In this document: one piece after another, positions 39,770-49,479 of the stretch
Numbering within the stretch: position 1 is the first letter of the stretch
How the letters are laid out: every line of letters begins with the position of its first letter
DNA from: Pseudomonas sp. NFR16
GTDB taxonomy: Bacteria; Pseudomonadota; Gammaproteobacteria; Pseudomonadales; Pseudomonadaceae
Length of the DNA: 64,000 nt
Direction: 5' to 3'
Assembly: GCF_900108875.1 (NCBI RefSeq)
Contig: NZ_FNYJ01000002.1
Coordinates: 779,383 to 843,382, forward strand
Program-made: the position numbers and the translations under genes
The notes under the pieces: model-generated
Database searches by the model: none
What the model was told of the DNA's origin: nothing
What the model saw: the letters and a program-made list of their open reading frames with translations, nothing else

Positions 39770-40594
39770 ATGCCTGTCGTCCTGATCACCGGTTGTTCCA
39801 GCGGCATCGGCCGCGCCATGGCAGACGCATTCAAAGCGTCCGGGCACGAGGTCTGGGCCACCGCGCGCAAGGCTGCGGATGTTCAGGCACTGGCTGCGGC
39901 AGGCTTTCAGGCGATGGAGCTGGACGTCAACGACAGCGCTGCGCTGGAGAAACTGGCCGCTGCGCTCGATCGCCACGGTAAGGGACTCGATGTGCTGATC
40001 AACAATGCCGGTTACGGCGGCATCGGACCGCTTCTCGACGGCGGTGTGGAAGGTATGCGCAGACAGTTCGAAACCAACGTGTTCTCTATCGTCGGCGTGA
40101 CGCGCGCGCTGTTCCCCCTGCTGCGTCGAAATAAAGGGCTGGTGGTGAACATCGGCAGCGTTTCAGGGGTGTTGGTCACGCCATTCGGCGGCGCTTATTG
40201 CGCCTCGAAAGCGGCCGTTCATGCGATGAGCGAAGCACTGCGCATGGAACTGGCGCCGTTCGGCATGCGCGTGATGGAGGTGCAGCCCGGCGCCATCGAC
40301 ACGCGATTTGCGAGCAATGCCAGCCAGGCAGCCGAGCAGGTCATCCATGAAAGCTCCCCGTGGTGGCCGCTGCGCGAAGGCATCCGCGCGAGGGCCAACG
40401 CGTCCCAGGGCAATCCGACCCCGGCCAAGGACTTTGCCCGCGATGTCCTCAACGCGGTTCAGAAAGACAAACCACCGCGCTTGCTGCGCTCCGGCAACGG
40501 CAGCCGCGCCCTGCCCCTCATGGAGCGGCTGTTGCCGACAGCCCTGCTGGAGAGAATCCTGAGCAGGCGCTTCAAGCTCAATCAACCGCTGTGA
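39770..40594 (+). CDS. Short-chain dehydrogenase/reductase
   Basis: A 274-residue classical SDR. The cofactor motif is TGCSSGIGRAMA at the N-terminus, NNAGYGG follows near residue 80, the catalytic Ser is in NIGSVSG and the YxxxK pair in YCASKAA. Gly-rich loop and no acidic residue right after strand 2 suggest NADP(H). Substrate unknown. Two ATGs lie 9 nt apart; the one at 39770 has AAGGA at the right distance, while in the other the AGGA touches the start codon. Confidence 0.9.
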   Translation: MPVVLITGCSSGIGRAMADAFKASGHEVWATARKAADVQALAAAGFQAMELDVNDSAALEKLAAALDRHGKGLDVLINNAGYGGIGPLLDGGVEGMRRQFETNVFSIVGVTRALFPLLRRNKGLVVNIGSVSGVLVTPFGGAYCASKAAVHAMSEALRMELAPFGMRVMEVQPGAIDTRFASNASQAAEQVIHESSPWWPLREGIRARANASQGNPTPAKDFARDVLNAVQKDKPPRLLRSGNGSRALPLMERLLPTALLERILSRRFKLNQPL

Positions 40595-40654
40595 CCGGCA
40601 TTCAGGGTTGCCAGGCCGCATGGGCACGCGCAGCATCGACTGCGTCGGTCTCGC

Positions 40655-41518
40655 TTACTGCTCAACCTCAGGATTGACGATCACGGTACAGGTGATGCCC
40701 GCCGCCAGCACGACGCTTTCCGGCACGTGGTCCAGGTGAATGCGGACCGGGACACGCTGGGCCAGACGCACCCAGTTGAAGGTCGGGTTAACGTCGGCGA
40801 TCAGCTCGCGGCTTTCAGGGTTGTCGCGGTCGTAGATGGCGCGGGCGATGCTTTCGACGTGGCCCTTCATCACTTCGCCGCTCATCAATTGCATGTCGGC
40901 CGGGTCACCGATCCTGACGTGCGGCAGTTTGGTTTCTTCGAAGAAGCCGTAGACCCAGAACGAGTTCTTGTCGACGACTGCCATTTTCGCCTCGCCGATG
41001 CGCGCGTAATCGCCGCGATGCACATTGAGGTTGGTGACGTAGCCATCCACCGCCGCCAGAACTTTGGTGCGTTGCAGGTTCAGTTGCGCCGCTTCCAATT
41101 GTGCGACGGCCAGCTGGTAATCGGCCTGTGCCGAGTTGGCGACGTTGGAGGCGTCTTCGCGGTTTTCTGCGGAGATCACCAGCGCGTCCATGTCCTTGCG
41201 ACGATTGGCGTTGACCTTGCGCATCTCCCAGGTTGCTTTGCGCGAGGCCACCAGCGCTTCAGCCTGCTTGACCGCCAGCTGGTAGTGATCAGGGTCGATC
41301 TGCATCAGCAGGTCACCTTTTTTCACCGGCTGGTTATCCTTGACCGGGACGTCGATGACCATGCCGCTGACGTCGGCGGCAACGTTGATCACATCCGCGC
41401 GCACGCGCCCGTCACGCGTCCAGGGCGTGTCCATGTAATGAATCCACAGCAACCGACCGATCCAGATGGCCAGCGCCAGAATCAGTAAAGTGGCGATCAG
41501 ACTAAAGACCTTTTTCAT
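40655..41518 (-). CDS. HlyD/AaeA-type periplasmic adaptor of a FUSC efflux system
   Basis: A 287-residue membrane-fusion protein. One N-terminal helix (FSLIATLLILALAIWIGRLLW) anchors it; the lipoyl-like halves ADVSGMVIDVPVKDNQPVKKGDLLMQIDP and LAAVDGYVTNLNVHRGDYA flank a coiled coil (about residues 80-140); the beta-barrel follows. It resembles AaeA of the aromatic-acid exporter AaeAB. Last gene of the four-gene efflux unit, 15 nt after the DUF1656 gene. The start is ATG 41518; an in-frame alternative lies 9 nt upstream. Confidence 0.9.
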   Translation of the reverse strand: MKKVFSLIATLLILALAIWIGRLLWIHYMDTPWTRDGRVRADVINVAADVSGMVIDVPVKDNQPVKKGDLLMQIDPDHYQLAVKQAEALVASRKATWEMRKVNANRRKDMDALVISAENREDASNVANSAQADYQLAVAQLEAAQLNLQRTKVLAAVDGYVTNLNVHRGDYARIGEAKMAVVDKNSFWVYGFFEETKLPHVRIGDPADMQLMSGEVMKGHVESIARAIYDRDNPESRELIADVNPTFNWVRLAQRVPVRIHLDHVPESVVLAAGITCTVIVNPEVEQ

Positions 41519-41533
41519 GTCAACCAACGTGCC

Positions 41534-41734
41534 TCAACGGTAAACAGTGAGCGCCATCGCGCCGAAAATGCAGCTGAACAGGCTCAGGCGCAGCAGCGCC
41601 GGATGCCAGAAAAAACGGTACAGATCGAGCCCGGACATGAAGCGATCCAGCGCCCAGGAAAGCACCATCGCGACCAGAAACATCACGGTCACGCTCGGCA
41701 TGTAAACGCCGTGAAAGGCAATTTCACGTGGCAT
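41534..41734 (-). CDS. DUF1656 small membrane protein (AaeX-like)
   Basis: A 66-residue protein with two hydrophobic helices (MPSVTVMFLVAMVLSWALDRF and LLRLSLFSCIFGAMALTVY) and the family start PREIAFHGVYMP. DUF1656 proteins, including E. coli AaeX, are nearly always encoded with FUSC and HlyD proteins; their function is not known. Its start overlaps the end of the FUSC gene by 11 nt. Confidence 0.9.
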   Translation of the reverse strand: MPREIAFHGVYMPSVTVMFLVAMVLSWALDRFMSGLDLYRFFWHPALLRLSLFSCIFGAMALTVYR

Positions 41735-43922
41735 GGGGAAGTCCTTGAGGCTCCAGAGCGGGCGGTTGTGCTGGCGCATAGGCCGCCAACGGTGACTGCG
41801 GGTCCAGCAGACAGGTGCGGATGAAGTGCAGATAGCTCTTGACTCGTCGCAGCGCCGACGTGTCGAAATGCGGGGCGAAGGGTTCGTCGGTGTTCTGCAC
41901 GCAGAAGATTGCGTGATCCACGGCGTACAGGCCGCGCGCCAGGTTGTGCCGGTCCGGCTGAAGGAACAGACGAATCAGTGAACGGCCCATGGCCCGGATC
42001 GCCTGCCGCCACGGCTGCGACTCGGCATAACTGGGGTGCACGGGCAGGACATCCTGCTCGCGACGCAGCTCGATAATTGCGTGGCCGATCTCCAGCACCA
42101 CGAACATCCAGCGCAGCAGATTGCGCTGCACTTCCGGTTTGCCCGCCGCCAGGCCATACGCCTGATGCATCAGGTCGCGGGTGCGGCTCTCGAAATTCGA
42201 ACGAATGCCGCGCAACGGCGCACTGATGGCAAAACTCACTTGCTGACGCAGATCGCCTTCCAGCCGCTGCCAGAGCCAGCGGCTGTTGGGCGGCAGAATG
42301 ATCCCCCCCGCCGCCGCACACAGCAACATGCCCAAAACCATGGCGATGTAATCGTTGATGAAGGCATATGGGTTGTAGACCGTCAGGTTGTCCGGGGCGG
42401 AGCCGATGCTGAAGAAGATCAGCAAGCCCAGACCGTAACCGACCCACTGCGGCCGCGTGGTGAGGAACACGCCGAACACGAAAACCGGCGCCAGCACCAT
42501 GCACAGCAAAGGGAAGCCATCGATGCGGGGCAGGACGAAAAAGGTGATGAAAAAGCCCAGCAGCGCGCCGAGAAAGGTGCCGCACGCCATCTGGAAAGAC
42601 ATGCGTCGCGGATTGGGCGTCGTCGCCGACAATGCGACCGTCGCCGCCGAGACCAGTGTCATTGAAGCGCCGCTCGGCCAGGCGGTCGCCACCCAATACA
42701 CTGACATCATGCCCAGGATGAACGTCGCCCGCACGCCGGAGGCGACCGACGCCATCCAGTTGGTGGTGGAGACGAAGGGCTCGACCCATTTCTCACGCGC
42801 ATGGCTGTGGTCAGCCAGAGACGCGTGCGTCTGGGCGTAATCGTGCATGTCGTCGACGAAGCGATACAGCAGTTCGTAGGCGGTGTGGAAATCCAGAAGG
42901 TCGTCGTCGCTGGGGTTTGTCTTGACGAACTCGGCCCGCAGATTGCGCACGCGGTCAGGCAGGTCAGCCTTGTAGACGCTCAGACGATCGGCCAGCAATG
43001 CCGCATCTGAGTCGGTCAGCGGGCGTCCGGCGAAGGGTTCGAGCAACTGCGTGAGCGCTCGCAGACCCGGTTCAATGGCTTGCACCGCCGCCGTAACGCC
43101 TCGGTTGCGTAAGCGCTCAAGCAACTGGTGCAGCGCGTTGAAACGGGTGGTGATGGTCATGAATTCGCTGTTCAGGCGATTGAGCCGACCGTTGCGCCGA
43201 CGCATGTGCGGGTCTTCGAAAACCGTCACGGCGCGAAGGCCTTCGAGCCCCACGGCATCGGCAATGAAGCGCACGTTGCTGGCCTCGAACGCCGCCGGAT
43301 CGCTGGCACCGCGCAGGCCACTGATGACGAATTGAGCGAAGGTGCCAAAGCGCTGATACAAGGTATTGCGCATGGCGGCGCCCGAGCTTTGCGGCAGGAT
43401 CGCAGCGGTGACCAGGGTCGAACAGACGATGCCCAGAGAAATCTCCAGCAACCGCCAGACTGCGGCCATGAACGAAGTTTCAGGGTGGGCCAGCGCGGGC
43501 AGGCCGGTCATCGCGGCGGTGTAGCCGGCCAGCACGAAACCGTAGGCACGGAAGTTACGATACCGCGCAGCACCGGCGCAGCAAAAGCCGACCCAGATGG
43601 CCAGACTGCCAAGGAACAATTCACTGTTCTGGGCAAACAGCGCCATGAGCGTAACCATCACCACCGAACCTGCCAGCGTGCCGAGCAGGCGGTAAAAGCT
43701 CTTGGCGAATACATGCCCGCTCTGCGGCTGCATGACGATGAACACAGTAATCATGGCCGTGCGCGGCTGCGGCAGCTCCAGACGCATCGCGATCCAGTAC
43801 GTCAGGAAAGCGGCGATCAGCACCTTGAAGATGTAGATCCACGTCACGCCGTCGCTGCGCGCCCAGCCATTGAGTTCGCGCCGCCATTCCAGGGATTTGA
43901 GCCAGCTCAGGGCTTGATTCAT
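41724..43922 (-). CDS. FUSC-family inner-membrane efflux protein (AaeB-like)
   Basis: A 732-residue membrane protein with two blocks of about five helices (residues about 25-180 and 370-520) separated by a cytoplasmic helical region, as in the FUSC/AaeB family. Diagnostic pieces are WIAMRLELPQPRTAMITVFIVMQPQSGHVFAKSFYRLLGT at the start of each repeat type and MACGTFLGALLGFFITFFVLPR. E. coli AaeB exports p-hydroxybenzoate and related aromatic acids; the substrate here is unproven. It follows the outer-membrane factor gene after 132 nt containing a REP pair. Confidence 0.92.
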   Translation of the reverse strand: MNQALSWLKSLEWRRELNGWARSDGVTWIYIFKVLIAAFLTYWIAMRLELPQPRTAMITVFIVMQPQSGHVFAKSFYRLLGTLAGSVVMVTLMALFAQNSELFLGSLAIWVGFCCAGAARYRNFRAYGFVLAGYTAAMTGLPALAHPETSFMAAVWRLLEISLGIVCSTLVTAAILPQSSGAAMRNTLYQRFGTFAQFVISGLRGASDPAAFEASNVRFIADAVGLEGLRAVTVFEDPHMRRRNGRLNRLNSEFMTITTRFNALHQLLERLRNRGVTAAVQAIEPGLRALTQLLEPFAGRPLTDSDAALLADRLSVYKADLPDRVRNLRAEFVKTNPSDDDLLDFHTAYELLYRFVDDMHDYAQTHASLADHSHAREKWVEPFVSTTNWMASVASGVRATFILGMMSVYWVATAWPSGASMTLVSAATVALSATTPNPRRMSFQMACGTFLGALLGFFITFFVLPRIDGFPLLCMVLAPVFVFGVFLTTRPQWVGYGLGLLIFFSIGSAPDNLTVYNPYAFINDYIAMVLGMLLCAAAGGIILPPNSRWLWQRLEGDLRQQVSFAISAPLRGIRSNFESRTRDLMHQAYGLAAGKPEVQRNLLRWMFVVLEIGHAIIELRREQDVLPVHPSYAESQPWRQAIRAMGRSLIRLFLQPDRHNLARGLYAVDHAIFCVQNTDEPFAPHFDTSALRRVKSYLHFIRTCLLDPQSPLAAYAPAQPPALEPQGLPHAT

Positions 43923-43960
43923 TTCAAATCACTCCCCGCGTGGCAGGGTCCATAGCAATC

Positions 43961-44018
43961 GCGGGCAAGCGCGCGCCTACAGAAAATCGCGATCCACTGC
44001 AGGAGCGCGCTTGCCCGC
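43961..44018. repeat. REP pair inside the efflux operon
   Basis: GCGGGCAAGCGCGC (43961-43974) and GCGCGCTTGCCCGC (44005-44018) are perfect inverted arms between the outer-membrane factor and FUSC genes. Confidence 0.88.
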
Positions 44019-44054
44019 GAAAAAGCCGGTATGGCCGACACCTATTCACTTGCC

Positions 44055-45566
44055 TCACCGCCCAAGCATGGTCAATGACGCCGGCGTCTTCGGCGCGACG
44101 GTCTTGTCGGCGGACGGCGAATCATTGCCCGCCATCAGGCCACCGCCCAGCGCGACCACCAGTTCGGCATGCACGGTAAGACGCGCAGCCTGCACCTGCT
44201 GTTGCACCTGTTGCTGATGAAACAGCAACGTCTGGGCATTGAGCACATTGAGGTAATCGGTCAGACCGCGTTGATAAGCGACCATCGCGATATCGTAGGT
44301 TTTCTGCGCAGCCGCCACCGACTGGTCGGCGAACACCAGTTGCTTGTTCATCGACTCGCGGCGGATCAACTGATCGGAAATGCTCTTGAGCGCCGTCACC
44401 AGGGTCTGGTTGTACTGCGCCACAGCGGTGTCATAGCCGGCCGACGCCACGCCCAGTTCGGAGCGCAGACGGCCGCCGTCGAAGATCGGCAGGCTGATCG
44501 CCGGCCCGAAGCTGTAGTTGAATTTCTTGCCGGTGAGAAACTCCAGCATGCCGCCGCCGGTGGCCATGTAACCCAGGCTGCCCATCAGGTCGACGTTAGG
44601 ATAAAACCCGGCATGCGCGACATCGATGCCCCGCGCCTGAGCCGCCACCCGCCAGCGACTGGCAACGACATCTGGACGCTGACCAAGCAATTGGGCCGGC
44701 AACGCCGACGGCAGCTTCAGCGCGGCATTGAGCGACAAGGTCGGGCGCTTGAGGCTCGCACCCTCGCCCGGCCCCTTGCCCGCCAGTGCGGCGATCTGAT
44801 TGCGACTCAGGGCGATCGCCTCGTCCAGCGAATCGATCTGCCGATGGGTTTCAGGCAGCGGCGTCTCGGCCTGACTGACCTCGAAATGCGTGCCGATGCC
44901 GCCCTTCAGACGCCGTTGCGCCAGGTCGAGAATCTGCTGTTGCTGAGCCAGCGTCGCCTCGGCGATGTCACGCTGAGCGTAATTGAGCGACAGCTGAATG
45001 TAGGCGCGCACGATGTTGTCTTGCAGCTCGAGCTGCGCCTGACGCTCTTCGGCGGCGCTCATGTGCGCCATGTCCAGCGCCTGTTCGGTGTTGTTGCTTT
45101 CCCGGCCCCAGAGGTCGAGCGAGTAACTCAGCCCGATGGACGCATTGTTGTCCCACGTGCTGGTGTTCGACAGCTCGCCCGGCCCGTAAAACTGGTCGGT
45201 CGGCCAGTTGTGACGTTTGAGCGTGCTGTCGCCATTGATGTGCAGCGATTCGGCAGATTCGGCAATACCGGCCATGGCCTTGGCCTGACGCACTCGCGCG
45301 GCGGCAATGGCCAGCGTCGGGCTGCCCAGCGCGGCCAGTTCGATCCAGTGATTGAGCTGATCATCGCCATACGCCCGCCACCATTGACCGTCGGGCCAGT
45401 GAGCGTCTTTGGCAGCTTCTTTGATCGCGTCGTCGGTCGCCAACTCGTTCGCCGGCAATGAAGTGCCCTTTGGGGCGATTCCGCCAGTGCCGATGCAGCC
45501 GCTGATGAGTAACGTTAAAGCCCAGACACTGAGGGGCTTGAGCCCTCTGAGAATGCGACGCGGCAC
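44055..45566 (-). CDS. Outer-membrane efflux factor, NodT family lipoprotein
   Basis: A 503-residue TolC-like protein. The lipobox LLISGC gives an acylated Cys near residue 24. The duplicated OEP domain follows: WWRAYGDDQLNHWIELA, PTLAIAAARVRQAKA, IGLSYSLDLWGRESN, then PGEGASLKRPTLSLNAALKLPSALPAQLLGQRPDV and SLPIFDGGRLRSELGVASAGYD. It supplies the outer-membrane duct for the FUSC/HlyD pump encoded downstream. First gene of the unit, divergent from the LysR gene. Confidence 0.93.
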   Translation of the reverse strand: MPRRILRGLKPLSVWALTLLISGCIGTGGIAPKGTSLPANELATDDAIKEAAKDAHWPDGQWWRAYGDDQLNHWIELAALGSPTLAIAAARVRQAKAMAGIAESAESLHINGDSTLKRHNWPTDQFYGPGELSNTSTWDNNASIGLSYSLDLWGRESNNTEQALDMAHMSAAEERQAQLELQDNIVRAYIQLSLNYAQRDIAEATLAQQQQILDLAQRRLKGGIGTHFEVSQAETPLPETHRQIDSLDEAIALSRNQIAALAGKGPGEGASLKRPTLSLNAALKLPSALPAQLLGQRPDVVASRWRVAAQARGIDVAHAGFYPNVDLMGSLGYMATGGGMLEFLTGKKFNYSFGPAISLPIFDGGRLRSELGVASAGYDTAVAQYNQTLVTALKSISDQLIRRESMNKQLVFADQSVAAAQKTYDIAMVAYQRGLTDYLNVLNAQTLLFHQQQVQQQVQAARLTVHAELVVALGGGLMAGNDSPSADKTVAPKTPASLTMLGR

Positions 45567-45748
45567 AGCTGCAATTACCCGAATGAAGAGGAGGAAGAAT
45601 CGAGCCGAGATTCTAGGATGCGCCTCGAACGGCGATAAGCCGGGACTTCTGTGAATCTTTGTTACTGAACGGAAGATAATCCTTTGGTATGGCTGACATG
45701 GATCAGTTACTTCATGTCACAATTTGCTATCTCACCAGAGAACGGCCA

Positions 45749-46696
45749 ATGGACACTCTGCAAAACATGCGCGCCTTCAGTTGCGTGGCACAGGCGGGCA
45801 GCTTTACCGCTGCTGCGGCTCAGCTGGACACCACCACCGCCAACGTTTCGCGCGCCGTCTCCAATCTCGAAGCTCACCTGCAAACCCGTCTCCTCAACCG
45901 CACCACGCGACGCATTGCCCTGACCGAAGCGGGCAAGCGTTACCTGCTGCGTTGCGAGCAGATTCTGGGATACGTCGAAGAAGCCGAAGCCGAAGCCAGC
46001 GACGCCCATGCGCGTCCGGCCGGACAGCTGAAGGTCCATTCGATGACAGGCGTCGGCCAGCATTACGTGATCGATGCCATTGCCCGCTATCGCCGGAATC
46101 ATCCTGACGTGTCCTTCGACTTGACCATGACCAACCGCGTGCCGGACTTGCTCGAAGAGGGATACGACGTGTCCATCGTGCTGGCCAGCGAGTTGCCGGA
46201 CTCAGGGTTCGTGTCGCAGCGCCTGGGCATTACCTACAGCATCGTCTGTGCGTCGCCCGCCTACGTCAAAGCGTTCGGCATGGCGCACAAGCCCGCGGAC
46301 CTGCTCAATCACGCGTGCCTGCGTCTGGTCAGCCCGGTGTTTCCACTGGAAAAATGGGCGTTCGACGGCCCGGAAGGTCAGGAAACCGTGACCATCGCCA
46401 GCTCGCCGTTCCTTGTGAACTCGGCAGACGCCATGAAAGCGGCGATCAGCAGCGGCATGGGCATCGGGATTCTGCCGATCTACTCCGCCATCGAAGGTCT
46501 GCGCAACGGCTCGCTCGTTCGCGTGTTGCCGCAATACCGCTCGCACGAGCTGAATCTGTACGCGATCTACCCGTCACGTCAGTATCTGGATGCGAAGATC
46601 AAGACCTGGGTGGAATACCTGCGCGGGTCCCTGCCGGAAATCATGGCGGCGCATGAGGCAGATTTGCAGACTCATGTATTGCCGGAGGTGGGCTAA
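45749..46696 (+). CDS. LysR-type transcriptional regulator (probable regulator of the efflux genes)
   Basis: A 315-residue LysR protein: an N-terminal winged helix-turn-helix (MRAFSCVAQAGSFTAAAAQL, then VSRAVSNLEAHLQTRLLNRTTR) and a C-terminal periplasmic-binding-like effector domain. It is divergent from the four-gene efflux operon across a 182-nt gap, like AaeR and aaeXAB in E. coli, so it likely activates that operon on binding an effector, perhaps an aromatic acid. Start ATG 45749 matches the family N-terminus; the open frame begins 60 nt earlier. I could not define its operator. Confidence 0.9.
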   Translation: MDTLQNMRAFSCVAQAGSFTAAAAQLDTTTANVSRAVSNLEAHLQTRLLNRTTRRIALTEAGKRYLLRCEQILGYVEEAEAEASDAHARPAGQLKVHSMTGVGQHYVIDAIARYRRNHPDVSFDLTMTNRVPDLLEEGYDVSIVLASELPDSGFVSQRLGITYSIVCASPAYVKAFGMAHKPADLLNHACLRLVSPVFPLEKWAFDGPEGQETVTIASSPFLVNSADAMKAAISSGMGIGILPIYSAIEGLRNGSLVRVLPQYRSHELNLYAIYPSRQYLDAKIKTWVEYLRGSLPEIMAAHEADLQTHVLPEVG

Positions 46697-46753
46697 GCCC
46701 TGACACGCATCCACTTGCCGAAGGCGGTGTGAAGCCTGATACGCACCCGAATT

Positions 46754-46884
46754 TAGGAGCGTGGCTTGTCCCGCGAACGGCGACGAAGTCGTCGTAACCC
46801 CTGACGCCTCGGTATTTCAGGTGTATCGCGGCCGCTGATTTCACGGCTGCCGCGCAGCCGGTCGCGGGACAAGCCACGCTCCTA
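46754..46884. repeat. REP pair (GGAGCGTGGCTTGTCCCGCGA family)
   Basis: Perfect 23-bp inverted arms (46754-46776 and 46862-46884) with an 85-nt interior lie between the LysR gene and tkrA. Same family as 14266-14359. Confidence 0.92.
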
Positions 46885-46984
46885 CACGCTTTGGGTATCT
46901 TTCTCACCAATCTCGCCAATCCAACAACAAGAATGTTAGCGTGCTACGCACTTCCCATCTGAACTGCACGAGAGAAGCTATCCG

Positions 46985-47959
46985 ATGAAAAAGACTGTCC
47001 TTGCCTTCAGCCGCGTGTCCCCGGAAATGGCCGAGCGCTTGCAGCAAGACTTCAACGTGATCATTCCGGACCCGAAAAAGGGGGATCTGAACGAGCAGTT
47101 CAACGAAGCCCTGCCACACAGCCACGGCATGATCGGCGCCGGTCGCAAGCTGGGGCGTGAACAGTTGGAAAGTGCCCGTCAGCTGGAAGTTGTGTCGAGC
47201 ATTTCCGTTGGCTATGACAACTACGACGTTTCCTACCTCACCGAACGCGGAATCATGCTCACCAACACCCCGGACGTGTTGACCGAAAGCACCGCGGACC
47301 TGGGCTTCTCGCTGATCATGAGCAGCGCTCGTCGCGTGGCCGAACTGGACGCCTACACCAAGGCCGGAAAGTGGACCCGCAGCATCGAAGCGCCGCATTT
47401 CGGCACTGATGTTTACGGGAAGACATTGGGGATCGTCGGCATGGGCAACATCGGCGCTGCCGTCGCTCGTCGCGGTCGTCTGGGTTTCAACATGCCCATC
47501 CTGTACAGCGGCAACAGCCGTAAAACGGCGATTGAGCAGGAGCTGGGCGCGCAATTCCGTACGCTGGATCAACTGCTGGCCGAGTCGGATTTCGTCTGCC
47601 TGGTCGTGCCGCTGAGCGAGAAGACCAAGCACTTGATCAGTACGCGCGAGCTGTCGCTGATGAAAAAGAGCGCCATTCTGGTGAACATCGCCCGCGGGCC
47701 GATCGTCGACGAGCCCGCGCTGATCGAGGCACTGAAGAACGGCACCATTCGCGGTGCGGGCCTGGATGTCTACGAAAAGGAACCGCTGGCCGAATCGCCG
47801 CTGTTCCATCTGAGCAACGCGGTGACGCTGCCCCACATCGGCTCAGCCACTGACGAAACCCGTCAGGCCATGGCCGACCGCGCCTACGCCAACCTGCGTG
47901 CGGCCTTGCTCGGTGAGAAGCCACAGGATCTGGTGAACGCACAGGTGTGGAAAGGCTGA
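46985..47959 (+). CDS. tkrA: D-2-hydroxyacid dehydrogenase (glyoxylate/hydroxypyruvate/2-ketogluconate reductase)
   Basis: A 324-residue member of the D-isomer-specific dehydrogenases. The NAD(P) motif is GIVGMGNIGAAVARR; the catalytic triad is visible as Arg in VNIARGPIVDEPAL, Glu in LDVYEKEPL and His in TLPHIGSAT. Best family fit is GhrB/TkrA, which reduces glyoxylate, hydroxypyruvate and 2-ketogluconate; which is preferred here cannot be told. Residues 1-100 form the split substrate-binding domain. It stands alone, flanked by REPs on both sides. Confidence 0.88.
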   Translation: MKKTVLAFSRVSPEMAERLQQDFNVIIPDPKKGDLNEQFNEALPHSHGMIGAGRKLGREQLESARQLEVVSSISVGYDNYDVSYLTERGIMLTNTPDVLTESTADLGFSLIMSSARRVAELDAYTKAGKWTRSIEAPHFGTDVYGKTLGIVGMGNIGAAVARRGRLGFNMPILYSGNSRKTAIEQELGAQFRTLDQLLAESDFVCLVVPLSEKTKHLISTRELSLMKKSAILVNIARGPIVDEPALIEALKNGTIRGAGLDVYEKEPLAESPLFHLSNAVTLPHIGSATDETRQAMADRAYANLRAALLGEKPQDLVNAQVWKG

Positions 47960-47983
47960 AGATCAAGCGCCTGACCGGATGCT

Positions 47984-48147
47984 TTCCCGGCTAAAGCCGG
48001 TCCTACGAAAAGCTTGCAGTGTCTGTAGGACCGGCTTCAGCCGGTCCTCCGAAAAGCTTGCAACGTCTGTAGGACCGGCTTCAGTTGGTCCTCCGAAAAG
48101 CTTGCAACGTCTGTAGGACCGGCTTTAGCCGGGAAGAGGCCGGTGCA
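47984..48147. repeat. REP cluster downstream of tkrA
   Basis: One copy of CCCGGCTAAAGCCGGTCC and three inverted copies of TGTAGGACCGGCTTCAGCC-type sequence are joined by GAAAAGCTTGCA(G/A)(T/C)GTC linkers with a period of about 52 nt. Same family as 5824-5950. It fills most of the 319-nt gap between tkrA and the convergent EamA gene; the rest (48148-48278) shows nothing recognisable. Confidence 0.9.
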
Positions 48148-48278
48148 TGTTGGGAAGGCAGAAATCAGACTCGTCCCATGGCGGCCCCGAGCACGTGTGC
48201 ACAGCCGGAACGTCAGGCAAATGGCGAGTCCCTGGAGCGGTAGCTTGCTCGCGATGAGGACAATGACTGACGCGATTT

Positions 48279-49178
48279 TCAGGCCAGCTTCGCCGCCACG
48301 GGCACCGCGGGTTTCGGCTTCCTGAACACCAACACGTTGCCCATCATCACCAGGACCAGCCCTATCAACGCGGGTAACGTCCATTGGTAACCTTCGGCAA
48401 GCGCCGAGACGTTCAGTGCCACCACCGGAAACAGCACCGTGCAGTACGCCGCGCGCTCCGGCCCCATGCGTCCGACCAGCGTCAGATAAGCCGTGAATCC
48501 AATCACCGAACCCGGGATGACCAGATACAGCAGCGAGCCGACGTAACGCGTATTCCATTCAAAACTGAACGGCGTTCCGCTGAGCAGGCAGTAGAGGCAC
48601 AGCATCGTTGCGCCATACAACATGCCGTAGGCATTGGTGGTCAGAGGCCGAAGACCGGCTTTCTGCTGCAGGCTTGAGAGCATGTTGCCTGCCGAGAAGC
48701 ACAGCGTGCCGAGCAACGCCAGGCCAAGGCCGATCAACGTTTCGCGACTGGCACTGTGTCCCGACAGCTCGGGCCAGAACAGGCAGCCCAGGCCGAGCAG
48801 TCCCAGCGCTCCGCCGGTCAGCACGTTGCGTGCAATCTTCTGTTTGAAGAACACCCGCGCATTGAGCGCGTTCCATAGCGTCGATGTGGAAAACACCACG
48901 GCGACCAAACCGCTCGGTACCCACTGGCTGGCATGCAGGAAGCACATGAAGTTCACGCAGAACAGACACACCCCCTGGGCCAGGCAAATCAGTTGTCCAC
49001 GCCGATTGACCCGCTGCAGCTTGCCGCTGATCAGCAGCATTGCGAACAGGATCAGCGCTGCCAGACCGAATCGGTAGACGATCGAGACGGGAATGGCCAC
49101 CTCGCCCAATTGCATTTTCAGGGCGATCCAGGTGGTGCCCCAGATCAAAACGGTCAGCAGATACAGCGAGATGTTCAT
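48279..49178 (-). CDS. EamA/DMT-family exporter
   Basis: A 299-residue protein with ten hydrophobic helices in two EamA repeats. It starts MNISLYLLTVLIWGTTWIALKMQLG, the usual first helix of the RhaT/YdcZ-like group; the second EamA repeat begins near LIGLGLALLGTLCFSAGNMLS. Members export amino acids or metabolites; substrate unknown here. The ATG at 49178 starts the family homology; the frame is open further upstream without coding character. It is divergent from an AraC regulator, which may control it. Confidence 0.9.
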   Translation of the reverse strand: MNISLYLLTVLIWGTTWIALKMQLGEVAIPVSIVYRFGLAALILFAMLLISGKLQRVNRRGQLICLAQGVCLFCVNFMCFLHASQWVPSGLVAVVFSTSTLWNALNARVFFKQKIARNVLTGGALGLLGLGCLFWPELSGHSASRETLIGLGLALLGTLCFSAGNMLSSLQQKAGLRPLTTNAYGMLYGATMLCLYCLLSGTPFSFEWNTRYVGSLLYLVIPGSVIGFTAYLTLVGRMGPERAAYCTVLFPVVALNVSALAEGYQWTLPALIGLVLVMMGNVLVFRKPKPAVPVAAKLA

Positions 49179-49479
49179 GACTGGCTCCCTCAATGAGATG
49201 CCAGTCTGAGCGCTCCGTCTGGTCGTCATTTGCATAATCTTGCGCATTTGATCGCCGGGAGGATGGCAGCGGCGCATGGGCGGAGTAGGATTCGGCACAT
49301 GGACGATGCAGTTGACACCACGCTGTGCGGCCGGTGACGAAGTTGCCTGTGGGAGCGCGAAGGCTGACGCATGCCGATAGCGAGGTCGCGGCTTCACCCG
49401 AGCGTTCGTGAGCACGCTCTACCCCACAGGTTATTTTCCGCCGACCCGACACCGCCAACCTCTATTTCACGAGATGCCT
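49179..49479. other. Divergent promoter region of the EamA and AraC genes
   Basis: 301 bases without a credible gene. Both promoters and any AraC-type operator should be here. I recognise no clear repeat or operator. Confidence 0.5.
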
